NCBI GenBank assembly: GCA_039519185.1
Contig: CM076846.1
Location: forward strand, 129,646,182-129,710,181
Source of the DNA: Astragalus membranaceus
Lineage: Eukaryota > Streptophyta > Magnoliopsida > Fabales > Fabaceae
Length of the DNA: 64,000 nucleotides
Reading direction: 5' to 3'
Every line of letters starts with the position of its first letter. Positions within the stretch are counted from its first letter, which is position 1. This document shows positions 22,701-33,861 of the stretch, piece after piece. The notes under the pieces were generated by a model. It made no database searches and was not told the DNA's origin. It saw only the letters and a list, made by a program, of their open reading frames with translations. The position numbers were made by a program, and so were the translations under genes.

Positions 22701-23760
22701 CGATACTTGACTTTCAATTACATATTACTATAAAGAACCATATAGTATTTCACCCCAAGTTGATTATGACGAATCATAAATAGAAAACAAATACGAGCCG
22801 GAGTCTGAGCAGAGAAGTGCTCAAGCCTCACGACACTAGTTTTCATTTATAAATTTATTTCTAATAAAACCTTACAGCACCACCTTCATGGTTCATATTA
22901 TATATGAAGGTGTACCTTTTATGAATTGGTCTATCGGCATAAATATTGCATAAGAATGTGCGAGAAACTGCTTTCCCAACTACATGAAGATTGTGAGACC
23001 TTTAGATAGGAAAACACTCTAACCGATCTTAATGCAATATTTACGGTATATAGATGACTTTCTTTCACAAAGACTTTCTGTCAATCTATGATGGAGATTT
23101 ACTCGATGTCGATGCCCTTCCGTGGAAAATCATGGGTTTGTATCAGATTAAATAAATCATACCACCGGCTTAAAGTAGAGCAATTAAGGTTAAATATTTT
23201 GCTCGATGTATGTATGTGTATGTATGTATGTGTGTGTATGCGTCCGGATCCTCTCCCGCTAATAAAACAAACATCTCCCCCCTTCATCAAATGTTACCCA
23301 TTCGATTAATCCAACGGCTGAAAAACTAAAAATGAAAAAAATTAAAAAAACATGATTTTCAATATATAGGTGCTTAGTTTTTCCCGGGTTTTATTTGGGT
23401 CTATGCTTCCACTTCAAGTAATCGTTGTTTGTCAATGTTGTTCACCCAAGTAACTGCAGTGTTGTCAATATGTTTTTCACCGATCATATTTCCATCTATC
23501 TATACGCATCTAAGTAACCATCGATTGTTGCCGCCACGCTGTTGTCGCCGCCAACACCATTTGCCCAACATCTATCTGTCACAGTTGAGTATGTCACAAG
23601 ATTCTTTCATGCCTGAGTTTCCATCGGTGCAAAGTGTATGTAACTAGCTTTTTGTAGATTCTTTATTAAGATGTCTCCATAACCAAAAGAAAATATAAAT
23701 CCCTTAAACAGAGTGGAATTGGAATGGTTCACAAAAAGAATGTCACGAACAAAAATATTA
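22701..23760. other. Intergenic, with a TGTA/TGTG microsatellite
   Basis: The only feature is a (TGTA/TGTG) microsatellite at about 23205-23240. No believable gene was found. The last nine bases, AAAATATTA (23752-23760), are one copy of the next MITE's target duplication. Confidence 0.5.
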
Positions 23761-23914
23761 GGCTAAAGTGCTCCCGGGGTCCCTTATCTTTATTTAAAGT
23801 AACGATTTGGTCATTTATCTTTTTTTTGTCTCAAATCAGTCCTTTATGTTTTAAATTTTTGACACATAAATCTTTGTGCTATTTGTGATAAGGGACCCCG
23901 GGAGCACTTTAGCC
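23761..23914. mobile_element. Mutator-like MITE, 154 bp
   Basis: Inverted repeats of about 28 bp begin GGCTAAAGTGCTCCCGGGG at the left and end with its complement CCCCGGGAGCACTTTAGCC. The element is flanked by a perfect nine-base direct repeat AAAATATTA (23752-23760 and 23915-23923). A 9-bp duplication is the hallmark of Mutator-like elements. It has no coding capacity and would depend on a transposase elsewhere. Confidence 0.92.
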
Positions 23915-24011
23915 AAAATATTATTTGTGCTATTTGGATAAAAGTGTTTGTTGACTTTTTTATTGTTATTCAAATAAAAAGAACATATAACTATATTTTT
24001 CATTTGAAAAA

Positions 24012-25275
24012 ATGCAGGATTATCAAAAGCCAAGGGTAGGCATGGTTTTTTATAGCATTAATGATGCTTGGAAGTTTTGGGTTGATTATGGCAGAAGACT
24101 TGGATTTGGAGTGAGGAAACAATACACACACAAGAAAAAAGACAGCTCACCTACTTCTTCTAGGTTTGTTTGTTGCAAAGAAGGCTTACGAAAGCCGGAC
24201 AAACGAAATTATAAAACAAACAAGCCAAGACAAGAGACTAGGACAAATTGTCCAGCAAGATTAGGAGTCAAGTACATGGGTGAAAAGTTGATGGTGCATG
24301 ATTTTGTGGAGGAACATAATCATATTTTACACCTACAAGAAACAACTCATATGTTGTCATCTCAGCGAAAAGTTTCAGAAATTCAATCCCAGCAAATTGT
24401 TCTAGCCGATGATGCTGGCCTTCAACAAAGGAAGTTGTTTGATTTGATGAGTAAAGAAGTGGGGGGTAGAACCAACTTGCGATACGCTCGGTTGGATCAA
24501 AAAAATTTATCTCCGAAAAAGAAGGCAAAGGAGTCTGGTACATGGGGAAGCAGGTTATCTATTACAATATTTTCAGAAAATGATAGTTGAAAATCCTAAT
24601 TTCTATCATGCCTAACAAATGGATGTTGAGGATCAAATCACCAATGTGTTTTGGGCAGACGCAAGGATGCTAGTTGATTATGGATATTTTGGTGATGTGG
24701 TTTCTCTTGATTCAACATATTGCACAAATAGTTCGCATAGACCACTAGCAATTTTCTCAGGATTTAACAGCCATTGAAAAGCGGTGATTTGGGGCTGCAT
24801 TGTTATATGATGAAACTGCTGAGTCATACAAGTGGCTTTTTGAGACATTTCTTGAGGCACATAAGCAGAGAATGCCTCAAAAAGTTTTTACTGATCAAGC
24901 CCAATCAATGGTAACCGGACTTGTTGAGGTTATGCCCGGAACTTACCATGGATTGTGTACTTGGCACTTGATGCAAAATGGTATCAAACACTTGGGAAAT
25001 TTGATGAAGGGCGAATCTCATTTTCTCAGTGACTTTAAGAAGTGCATGTATGGCTATGACGATGAAGAACAATTTGAAGAAGGTTGGAAAAATCTCCTTG
25101 TAAAGTATGAAGTTGAGAAAAATACTTGGTTGCAAAGAGTGTACAATCCGAAGGAGAAATGAGCATCATGTTAAATGAAGAAGGCTTTTACATTAGGAAT
25201 GCGAAACACTCGTGTGAACGCCGATATTAAAAGTTTTATGAGGATGTCACAAATGATGATGTCACAACATTGACC
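24012..25275 (+). pseudogene. FAR1/FRS-type protein (Mutator-derived) pseudogene
   Basis: Codons 1-110 give a FAR1 DNA-binding domain: GMVFYSINDAWKFWVDYGRR, RFVCCKEGLRK, then the cysteine/histidine residues NCPARL and FVEEHNHILH. The MULE-type transposase core follows in pieces: VSLDSTYCTN (first Asp, about 24700), FTDQAQSM (second Asp, about 24892), and GLCTWHLMQNGIKHLGN. A frameshift sits in the A-run near 24505, stops lie near 24617 and 24775, and the frame resumes at 24800. The core ends shortly after YNPKEK with a stop and degenerate sequence; the C-terminal SWIM zinc finger is missing. Intact members are light-signalling transcription factors; this copy is dead. Confidence 0.85.
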
Positions 25276-26516
25276 AAGCTATAAAGAAGTGAAGCAAATC
25301 TGCTTTGGAGATGCACTTCTTTTGATATAGTGAATCATTTTTTGTTGGGTCTAATAGCTTTTTTTTGTTGGTATTTTGAAGCTGTAAGATGGTTGATCAG
25401 TATCTTGGCAAGTTTAGTCGGCAAGTTTTTGTGTCTAGATGTTTTTGGGGGAGGTATATTTTGATACAAACTCCTACGGTAGTAGCAGTATGTATTTGGA
25501 GCTGCACTTCTGCAGTATGTATTTTCTGCATAGTAGTAGCAGCATGTATTTTCTGCACTTTGTATTTTCCGCAGTTTGTATTTAGTGGACAAGTTTTTTT
25601 GGTATTTTGCATTATTATTTCAATGCAAGTGTACATTTCAATTGACTATCTTGTTTCAAGTTTAGAAATCTAATACAATAAAGTTAAGTGAGGTAAAGAA
25701 ATTACAACAATGAGGCTCAATGAATATCAAAGTAATTCATTAATTCAATTTGAAACATTTACATCATAGTGTTAAAGTAAAGCCATAAAAACCCATTTTA
25801 CAACCATTGACTCAACTTTGGAATTACAATGATCAATACAAAACAAAGAATGACTCATAATTCAATTTGCTTGAGTCTTGTGTTCTTCCATGTTCTTCCA
25901 CACATAGTTCCTGTGCTTGAGCCTATAATGTCTTCACTTCCTTAGCCAACATCACCACTATATGTGGTTGAATCTAATGCAATTCTGGTTCTTGAGTTTC
26001 TGACCCTGCAACTTGAAAAAGAATAGGCAATTGAGCAATTCCAAATTCAACATCTCATACACAACAACAAAAATTAAGCACAGACTCATTCCAATTACTA
26101 GGAACCAATTCTAATTTCAATTACAAGGAAACAAAATACAGCAACCAGTTCATACCAATTTCAATTCGAAGGGACCAATTCCAACATCTGTGATATACAA
26201 CAAATTGTTCGGATTCATCAAATATATACAACAAACATAGCACCAACAGTTCAACAAATAGTTCCTACCAATTTCAATTAGATTCCAACATCTAGAACAA
26301 GAAACAGAACAGAGAAAAATGGAAACAAAAAGATTTCTGCACCATCTTCCCCACCGTGAGTGCTTTCCCATCGCCGCTCGTCGCCGCCAGATAGCACCAG
26401 TACACGCATCGTGTTCGCATCCACCGGAGCACATTTCTGTTTCCCCATCGCAGCCGCATCGCACTGGTTTCTGTCGACGTGTCGCACTCGTTTTCGCCGT
26501 CGTGAGCAGCCACCAT
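25276..26516. other. No recognised gene
   Basis: The region holds repeated 'gcagtatgtattttctgca' words (about 25490-25580), an AT-rich stretch with repeated 'accaattcca..caattt' (about 26080-26290), and a GC-rich minus-strand frame at 26150-26597. That frame has no recognisable domain and crosses the CACTA terminus at 26517. Confidence 0.5.
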
Positions 26517-26830
26517 CACTACTAGAATAATGCCAATTAGTGACCGAATTGGAGACTGAATATATTCGATCACTGTAGAGATCGATTTAGAGACCAAATT
26601 AGATGTGATTATGTAATTCTATTTTAGTGACTGAAATAGCGACCCATTTTATTTTATATATGCAGTGACCGAAATATCAGTGGCTAAGAAAAGAAAAAAT
26701 ATTGTTTTCAAAAATACAAATAATATAATTGTCAAATAGCGACCGATTTTTAGGTCACTAAGGTTAGCGACCGAATTTGCGGTCGCCAAGCCGAACGAAA
26801 ATTTTCAACACTATTTTAGTTTCGAGCTTG
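26517..26830 (+). mobile_element. CACTA element left terminus
   Basis: The sequence starts CACTACTAGAATAATGCC, a CACTA-type end. It is followed by many subterminal words 'agtgaccgaa', 'gcgaccg' and their complements (to about 26800), the binding-site layout used by En/Spm transposases. No right terminus matching it was located, and no transposase gene follows. Confidence 0.65.
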
Positions 26831-28213
26831 ACTCAAATAAAATTTTAATTCCCCCCTTTCAGAAACATCAATAGCCTTCTTTTTTTTGGTATAACCTTTT
26901 TTGAAAATATCAAGAACCTTCTTTCACAACCTATTCTGAGTAATCTCATCGGTTTTGATAGGAATTAAATCAGTTGTAATTATTTCGGAAAAAACGTTCC
27001 CTCTCCAAAACCTTTGCTAGGTTTTCTGAACATTTCAGCCACCGTTAGGGTGGGGGGACTCCTCCCTTGCGCCGCCGTCTGGCTCCCCCACCGCTCCGTT
27101 CCTCTCATCTACTCCCCCTCCCTCTCTCACCCTCGCTCGCCGTGACCTCCTCCTACCCCAACCTGCCTCTCTCCATCTTCATCCCCTTATCTGTTAGGTG
27201 TACTTGTTCCTCTGATCTCAGGGTTTGGCTTGGGTCGATCTGGTTCCAAGGTGGTTCGATTTGAACTCACTAGGCCTCATCAAGTTATTGAATCGTCGGA
27301 TGCCCTCTGCCTTTTCGCTCTTCTGCCTCCTCCCACCCCAACCAACCGTGGGAAGCCTGAATTTCGGCAGCGATCTGCATCTTCTTCTTGCTTTCGCAGA
27401 TTTGGTTCCTTTGGCTTGAATAGGTGTGAAAGTCGCAATTGCGGCTTATGAAGCTTAAGGGTGGTCTCTCAGTTATCGAAGATCTGCTTCCCAGTTTCGG
27501 TGTTCTGATTTTGCAGCAGTAAAGTTGGAGTGTTTCTGGTGTGAGTCTGTGCCTGGGTCCTGCTCTCTTGTGGTTATGGCTTATCTCTCTGGTGTGTACG
27601 GGAATGAGTTTGGCTTCTTTCAACGACTTAAGGGGTTTGAGGGCATCCTCTGTAATTAACTCACCTGTCTTGCTTAAAGGGAATCGGTTGTAACTTGTAA
27701 GTTTTTATCGGTTTGTTGGATCTATTAGGCTAGGACTCTAAACTAAAGTTATTTTAGAGTCAGCCGTGTATCCTTATTATACTACCTGTTTTGTGGTAAA
27801 TGGCTGTTTGTAAGTAGTTCTATAAACAAGATTAAACGCATTTGTAACTACACATTCAAACTAGTAATAGGAAACAGAGTTATGGTCTGGTTTTGGTATC
27901 ATTAAAATACTTCTCTTTGGTAGCAGTAGTAGAGAGTTGGGGAGAGTCTGAGACTCACTTATTTAAGCAAATGGAAAGTGTTGTATTGGGGGATTCAAAA
28001 CAATTAAATGAGATTTGGATTTTATGGAAAGTTGGTGTCGTGAATGTGATGTCCCTCCTACTACTTTATCAAGCCTTTCTTTCACAATAACAGCAGCCAA
28101 CTCAAAATTTGGTGGAATATCTGTTTCTATTAAATTTTTCTCATCTACACCACATAATTGTGCTGCTTTGCACAGCTTTCTACTATTGAACTTGATCTAC
28201 TCAACTTAGAGAG
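26831..28213. other. No recognised gene; pyrimidine-rich stretch
   Basis: 27055-27200 is C/T-rich with in-frame proline/leucine/serine codons, resembling a 5' leader. Downstream frames are short and overlap on both strands. It may be internal CACTA sequence or a lost gene's 5' region; I cannot decide from the sequence. Confidence 0.4.
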
Positions 28214-28410
28214 GAGATTGGATCCTCTACATGTTGTAGAGGATGCAGCAAATTGCTGCACCGTTAGATCTAGAAAGAGAACGGCGCAGCAATTTTCTCT
28301 CTCTAGATCTAACGGTGCAGCAATTTGCTGCACCCTCTACAGTTCTCTCTCTAGATCTAACGGTGCAGCAATTTGCTGCATCCTCTACAACATGTAGAGG
28401 ATCCAAACTC
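28214..28410. mobile_element. Palindromic MITE, 197 bp
   Basis: Termini GAG(A/T)TTGGATCCTC are inverted and extend inward for about 60 bp, through palindromes around TCTACATGTTGTAGA and GCAGCAAATTGCTGC to the word TTAGATCTA. A ten-base direct repeat ACTTAGAGAG flanks it (28204-28213 and 28411-28420), which fits Mutator-like target duplication. The centre carries a third copy of the inner arm, so the whole unit can fold into several alternative hairpins. Confidence 0.85.
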
Positions 28411-28440
28411 ACTTAGAGAGTGTTTTTTGTTTTTGATGAT

Positions 28441-28780
28441 CACTAGTGGAAAAAAACATTTTATATCGGTTAAAAATGACCTTTCATATCGGTTCCTGAA
28501 CCGATGCAGAAAAATGAGATATTAAAAATAGGGACTTTTAACATCGGCTGTGGAACCGATGCAAAAAATGGTTTTCATATCGGTTACCCGTAGACCCGTT
28601 ATAAAACATCAATTTTTTATCAAGTATAAGCATAATTTTGACGTCAGGTTTTATGGAACCGATATTAAAAATAACTTTTGGTATCGGTTTTCGATGAGAA
28701 CCGATATTAAATACTGATTTTTAACATCTGGTGATTTAAGAACCGATATTAAAACTAAAGGTTTTTTTTTAAAAAAAATG
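28441..28780 (+). mobile_element. Second CACTA-type terminus
   Basis: It starts CACTAGTGGAAAAAAAC and is followed by about a dozen subterminal 'atcggtt' / 'aaccgat' words in both orientations up to about 28750. The matching right end is not visible. The subterminal words differ from those at 26517, so these are different CACTA families. Confidence 0.6.
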
Positions 28781-28954
28781 TGATTTCTGATCAGCATACA
28801 TGCCTATTTATTCTCTACACACCTGCTGTGAACTGCACCATTATATACTAGTGTCTTCTACACAAACTGATTGGGAGTTGGGAGACCAAAAACATTATTT
28901 CATTTAATTGAAATTTCTTCATTACGACGTGTGTGCTGGCTGCTTTTTGACTTG

Positions 28955-29545
28955 GCACCCTGCCAAGCGCCCTCATGGGCGCTGGTTGCTGTCAAGGCGC
29001 CCTACCAGGCGCCCTCATGGGCGCTGGCCTCTTTTTTCATTGGCGCCCTGCCAGGCGCCCTCATGGGCGCTAGCTGCTGTCTTGGCGCCCTGCCAGGTGC
29101 CCTCATGGGCGCTGGCTTCTTTTTGACCTGGCGTCCTGCCAGGCGCCCTCATGGGCGCTGGCTGCTGTCTTGGCACCCAGCCAGGCGCCCTCATGGACGC
29201 TGGCCTCTTTTTTCATTGGCGCCCTTCCAGGCGCCCTCTTGGGCGCTAGCTATTGTCTTGGCGCCCTGCCAGGCGCCCTCATGGGCGCTGGCTGCTGTCT
29301 TGGCGCCCTTCCAGGCGCCCTCATGGGCGCTGGCCTCTTTTTTCATTGGCGCCCTGCCAGGCGCCCTCTTGGGCGCTGGCTGTTGTCTTGGCGCCCTCAT
29401 GGGCGCTGGCTGCTTTTTGACCTAGCGCCCTGCCAGACGCCCTCATGGGCGCTGGCCTCTTTTTTCATTGGCGCCCTGCCAGGCGCCCTCTTGGGGGCTG
29501 GCTGTTGTCTTGGCGCCCTCATGGGCGCTGGCTGCTTTTTGACTT
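28955..29545. repeat. GGCGCC tandem array 1
   Basis: About 13 imperfect units contain GGCGCCCTGCCAGGCGCCC and TCATGGGCGCTGG with short variable joiners (gctgctgtctt, cctcttttttcatt). Unit length alternates. The array is open in several frames on both strands (Gly-Ala-Leu-Pro repeats), which follows from its repeat structure and is not evidence for a protein. Similar units occur at 30018-30215 and 44150-44350, at both ends of the Tat element. Confidence 0.85.
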
Positions 29546-29990
29546 ATTCTGGAGGCAGTTTGTCAGAGGGGTCTGAATCTATCTCGCCCATCAGAGGTTG
29601 CGACACGTTTACAATCGCTTCTCACCTCGCGGGACTCTGGGGCCAGTTTATCAGACTCGGGTGAATTTAACTCTCCCATCAGAGGTTGCGACACGTTTAA
29701 AGTCGCTTCTCACCTCGCGGGACTCTGGGGGCAGTTTATCAGACTCCGCTAAATATAACTCGCCCATCAGAGGTTGCGACATGTTTAAAGTCGCTTCTCA
29801 CCTCGCGGGACTCTGGGGGCAGTTTATCAGACTCGGCTGAATATAACTCGCCCATCAGAGGTTGGGACACGTTTAAAGTCGCTTCTCACCTCGCGGGACT
29901 CTGGGGGCAGTTTATCAGACTCAGCTGAATATAACTCGCCCATCAGAGGTTGCGACACGTTTAAAGTTGCTTCGTGCCTCGTGGAAAAGT
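29546..29990. repeat. 88-bp tandem repeat, five copies
   Basis: The phrase 'catcagaggttg' begins at 29589, 29677, 29765, 29853 and 29941, exactly 88 bp apart each time. Units include 'cacctcgcgggactctggggg' and 'gcagtttatcagactc'. Copies differ by only a few bases, implying recent expansion. The array lies between the two GGCGCC arrays in the 3' LTR side of the Tat element. Confidence 0.92.
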
Positions 29991-30017
29991 TTAGCCTGGG
30001 GTGTTGGTTGCTTCTAC

Positions 30018-30215
30018 TTGGCGCCCTGCCAGGCGCCCTCACGGGCGCTAGCCTGTTCTTCACGTGGCGCCCTGCCAGGCTCACTCATGGGTGCTGGCTT
30101 GTCACTTGGCGCCCTGCCAGGCGCCCTCATGGGCGCTGGCTGCTTTCACTATGGCGCCCTGCCAGGCGCCCTCATGGGCGCTGGCTGTTCACTTGGCGCC
30201 CTGTCGGGTTCAGAG
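30018..30215. repeat. GGCGCC tandem array 2
   Basis: Four to five units share the TGGCGCCCTGCCAGGC core with array 1; spacers such as gcttgtcact and gctttcactat differ. It directly precedes (plus strand) the Tat polypurine tract and LTR start. Confidence 0.8.
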
Positions 30216-30299
30216 CCCCGCCTGGACACTCTTAGCTCCCATACTTAGGGGGTGATATCGGCTGCGAGTTGATGTTTAGGCTATTTCTGTGCCCCCGAC

Positions 30300-30325
30300 A
30301 GTCCCTCCCTGCACGGGATGTTAGG
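30300..30325 (-). promoter_or_regulatory. Tat polypurine tract and start of 3' LTR
   Basis: On the minus strand GCAGGGAGGGAC is followed by TGTCGGGGGCACAG. A purine run directly before TG is the usual plus-strand primer and LTR start. The 3' LTR would run left from 30300; its left end is not defined, and the repeat arrays at 28955-30215 lie within it. Confidence 0.6.
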
Positions 30326-30540
30326 TTTCAAAGTTATCTCGCTCCACTCTGAACTGTGGAGTTGGATCCTTTTTCTTTCTTGATCTTAAGGAATTTTCGT
30401 TGGAGCAAGCGTTAATGCTATTGTGCTAGAGTAAAAAATGTAACTGCAACATGATATTTTGAATTACAATGGTACAATTTCGTTTATTCATGCGCATTAA
30501 CATCCCAAGTTATTACATCGGTTTAACATTTTTGTCTTGT

Positions 30541-32430
30541 TCATACAACAAACTTTCTCAGTTTATCCGCGTTCCAAGTTCTCGGTATTGGTTCCTTGCC
30601 CAGGGTTTCCAACTTGAAAGCTCCGTTTCCGGTTCCCGCAACTATTCTATAGGGACCTTCTCAGTTTGGAGCTAACTTTCCTTGGGATCTGTTTTTCAAA
30701 CCTACGTCTGCTCTTCGTAGGACTAGGTTGCCTACTTCTAAGGTTCTGGGAACCACCTTGTCGTTAAATCTTGCAGTCATCCTTTGTTTGATCACCAAGT
30801 CCTTTAGCGCTGCTTGGTTTCTGACTTCCTCGACGAAGTCTAGCTCCTCACGGAGTCGTTGATCATTTGTCTCCGGGGGGCTTGGGTTCTTGGTTCTCCA
30901 GCTCAGCTCTCCGATCTCGACGGGTATGACCGCCTTTGTTCCGTATGTCATCCGGAAGGGCGACTCTCCTGTTGATGAGTGAGGGGTAGTTCTGTAGGCC
31001 CATAGGACATAAGGTAGTTCTTCCGGCCAGCAGCCTTTTGCTTCGTCGAGACTCCTCTTTAGACCTTTTAAAATTACTCTATTGGCTGCTTCGGCTTGTC
31101 CGTTGGTCTGGGGGTGCTCAACTAATGTGAAACGGTGGTTGATGCCCAGGTCGGCCATCAGTTGTCTGAACCCTTTTTCCGCAAACTGCGTGCTGTTATC
31201 GGTGATGACTACCTCTGGTATGCCAAATCTGGTCATGATGTTCTTCTTGAAGAATTTCATACAATTGTTAGCCGTGATAGTGGTCAAGGGCTCGGCTTCA
31301 ATCCATTTGGTAAAGTAATCGACCGCAACTATCAAGTACTTTACCTGCCTTGGACCGGGCGGAAAGGGACCTAAAAGGTCGATTCCCCACCAAGCAAAAG
31401 GCCAGGGAGAGCTTAGGTATGTCAGTTCAGAGGAGGGGGCGATGCGCACGTCAGGGTACCTTTGGCACTTTTCGCATTTCTTTACATGATTTTGCGAATC
31501 TTCCTTCATGGTAGGCCAGTAATAACCTGCCCTGAGTGCTTTTGCCGCGCGGGCTCGTCCTCCCAGGTGCTGACCACAAATCCCCTCGTGGATCTCTGTG
31601 AGCACGTAATCTGCTTTTGGCCCTTCTACACATTTTAATAGAGGAATCGAGAAGCCTCTACGAAAAAGCTGTCCTTCGATGACCGAGTACGATGCCGCGC
31701 GCCTCCTCACGGAAGCTGCTTCTTTGGTGTCAGTGGGCTCTTGACCTTCGAGAATATCCTGACGGATTGGGGTTATCCAGTTTTGGCTCGCCTCGACGGT
31801 GAGAACAGAGGTGGGCGATTCATTGCTTAGGCGGATGCTGGGACTAGACAGGGTTTCTTGGATGACGCTTCGAAGGTTCTCTGGTGTTCTGGTGCTGGCC
31901 AGCTTGGAGAGTATATCAGCCCTAGTATTCTCTCCCCTGGGTACATGTTTTGCCTCTGCCTTGTTAAACCATCCAAGGAGCTCACGTACCTTGGCCAGAT
32001 ATTTCTGCAGCACCGGGTCATAGGCATCGAATGCTGCATTGATCTGCGAGACGACCAACAGTGAGTCTGTGTGGAGCTCAAGTTGTGTGGCGCCGAAATC
32101 TCTGGCCACCTGTAGGCCGGCTATGCAAGCCTCTTACTCCGCTTGATTGTTGGATGTGGAGAATGAAAAGGTCAAGGACACCTCTACCATGAGTCCTTCT
32201 GAGTTTTCAAGTATTAGTCCGGCTCCACTCCCTTTGCTGTTTGAGGACCCATCCACGTGGAGGGTCCATACCATTTCTGCTTTGTCTCCATGTGGTGCTG
32301 TTGTCATTTTAGCTACGAAGTCTGCTAAAATTTGAGCCTTCATGGCCGGTCTTGTTTCGTACTTGATTCCAAATTCTGAGAGCTCGATTGCCCATTTGAT
32401 CATCCTTCCAGCCAGGTCGGGACGGTGCAA
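30541..32430 (-). pseudogene. Tat gypsy second RNase H and integrase
   Basis: Read on the minus strand: the additional RNase H (HVDGSSNSKGSGAGLIL, TSNNQAE, then a stop where Tyr is expected, ELHTDSLLVVSQI, RGENTRADILSKLAS); the HHCC finger (HEGICGQHLGG ... KKCEKCQRY); the integrase core with DDE (WWGIDLLGPFPP; VITDNSTQF; HPQTNGQAEAANRVI); and the C-terminal domain (EVGNLVLRRADV). A stop at 30661 falls where KLAPN should continue W-EGPYRIV, and reading goes on to a natural stop at 30541. Two nonsense changes disable it. Integrase would join the cDNA ends to host DNA. Confidence 0.9.
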
Positions 32431-32445
32431 TATTTGTCTGATTGG

Positions 32446-32907
32446 CTAATTAGTTCGGACCACTACTTGATGCGCCACAAAATATGGCCTAAGGCGCCTG
32501 GCTGCGATCACGACTGCCAGGGCGACCTTCTCCACTTTTTGGTATCTTAACTCGGGTCCCTGTAACGCCTTACTGACATAGTATACCGGCCTCTGGCCAG
32601 TGCTGGTTTCCCTGATGAGCACTGCGCTTAATGCTACATCGGCCACAGCGATATATAAGTATAACGTTTCTCCATCTTCGGGACGTGTCAAAATGGGTGG
32701 CTCGGAGAGGGTCTTTTTCAAAAGGGTCAGTGTCTGCTCTTGCTCGGCGGTCCACTCAAAACCTGTCTCCTTCTTAAGAAGCTTGAACAATGGTAGGGAC
32801 ATGTGGGCTGCTTTTGAAATGAATCGGGACAGCGCTGCTATCATCCCGGTGAGCTTCTGAATTTCTTTTTTTGTGGTGGGCGATGCCATCTCGATACGGC
32901 CCTGCAT
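32446..32907 (-). pseudogene. Tat gypsy RNase H (connection domain)
   Basis: The minus-strand frame includes KKEIQKLTGMIAALSRFISK, the tether LFKLLKK, and RNase H-like LYLYIAVADVALSAVLIRE and RPVYYVSKALQGPELRYQK, ending VVRTN before a stop where a Gln codon is expected (next residues PIRQIL). It belongs to the same pol as the RT upstream (32841-33861) and the IN downstream. Confidence 0.88.
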
Positions 32908-33861
32908 TTGTCTAGGTTGGCCTCGATGCCCCTCTCAGTGAGATAGAAACCGAGGAATTTCCCTACACGGACTCCAAAAGTGCACTTCTCTGGGTTCAAC
33001 CTCATATTGTTCTTCCAGATTTCAGAAAACACTTCTGTCAGGTCCTCGAGGTGATCTGAGTCACTTTTGCTTTTTACTATCATGTCGTCTAGGTATACTT
33101 CGATTGTCCGGCCGATTTGACTTTTGAAGACTTTATTCATCATTCTTTGATAGGTCGCCCCGGCGTTCTTGAGTCCAAACGGCATCACGCGATAACAATA
33201 ATTCCCATGTTCCGTCATGAATGTTGTTTTCTCCTGATCGGGCGGGGAACATTGGAAATTGGTTGTATCCCGAGTATGCGTCCATGAAAGACAACAAACG
33301 GAATCCTGAGGCGCTATCGATTAACTTGTCCATGCTAGGGACGGGGAAGGCGTCTTTGGGACATGCCTTGTTGAGATCAGTATAGTCGACACACATTCTC
33401 CATTTTCCGTTAGATTTCTTCACAAGGACTACGTTTGACAGCTAGGTGGTGTACTTAATTTCTTTTACGAAATTTGCCTCCACGAGGTCCTTCACAGCAT
33501 TTACCGCGGCTTCGGCTTTCTCTCCTTTCTGGACTCTTCTCCTCTGGGCGACCCATTTAGTATCGGGGTTAACAGTCAGATGGTGACAGGCTACCTCGAA
33601 TGGTATTCCTGGCATGTCAGCTGCAGACCAGGAAAACAGGTCCCCATTCTCCCTTAGGCAGATGGTAAGTTTCTCTTTGACCTCGTCGGGGAGGTCGGAG
33701 ACAATCTTGATAGTCTTAGTGGGGTCTTCTCCTAACTGGATGGAGATGAAGGCGCCATCTGGCTCGGGTCTCTTCATGCGTTTTTTTCGTTCCCTAGCGA
33801 GGGTAGAATCTTCCTCTTCTTCCTCACTGTCCGGATCATATCTGGCATCTAAGTCTGCCAA
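32841..33861 (-). pseudogene. Tat gypsy reverse transcriptase
   Basis: Three overlapping minus-strand frames carry the RT: an acidic linker and palm start (VACHHLTVNPDTKWVAQRRR); KSNGKWRMCVDYTDLNKACP with FMDAYSGYNQ; and VMPFGLKNAGATYQRMMNKV with the catalytic EVYLDDMIVKSKS. A stop at about 33441 replaces an expected Trp, and frameshifts lie near 33230 and 32890. The catalytic YLDD motif is intact. Confidence 0.9.

Noticed and set aside
25389..25673. Val/Cys-rich frame after the FAR1 pseudogene as a new protein
   Set aside because: Comes from repeated 'gcagtatgtatt' words and is open on the other strand too.
26150..26597. Minus-strand GC-rich frames as a gene exon
   Set aside because: They run across the CACTA terminus at 26517, and no domain or splice support was found.
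28871..29664. Long Gly/Ala/Leu/Pro repeat frames (GALPGALMGAG type) as a structural protein gene
   Set aside because: Open in several frames on both strands because the DNA is a tandem array; the start is arbitrary and no domain is present.
29546..29990. 88-bp periodic repeats as a CRISPR array
   Set aside because: Whole units repeat, with no unique spacers, in a plant genome next to retrotransposon genes.
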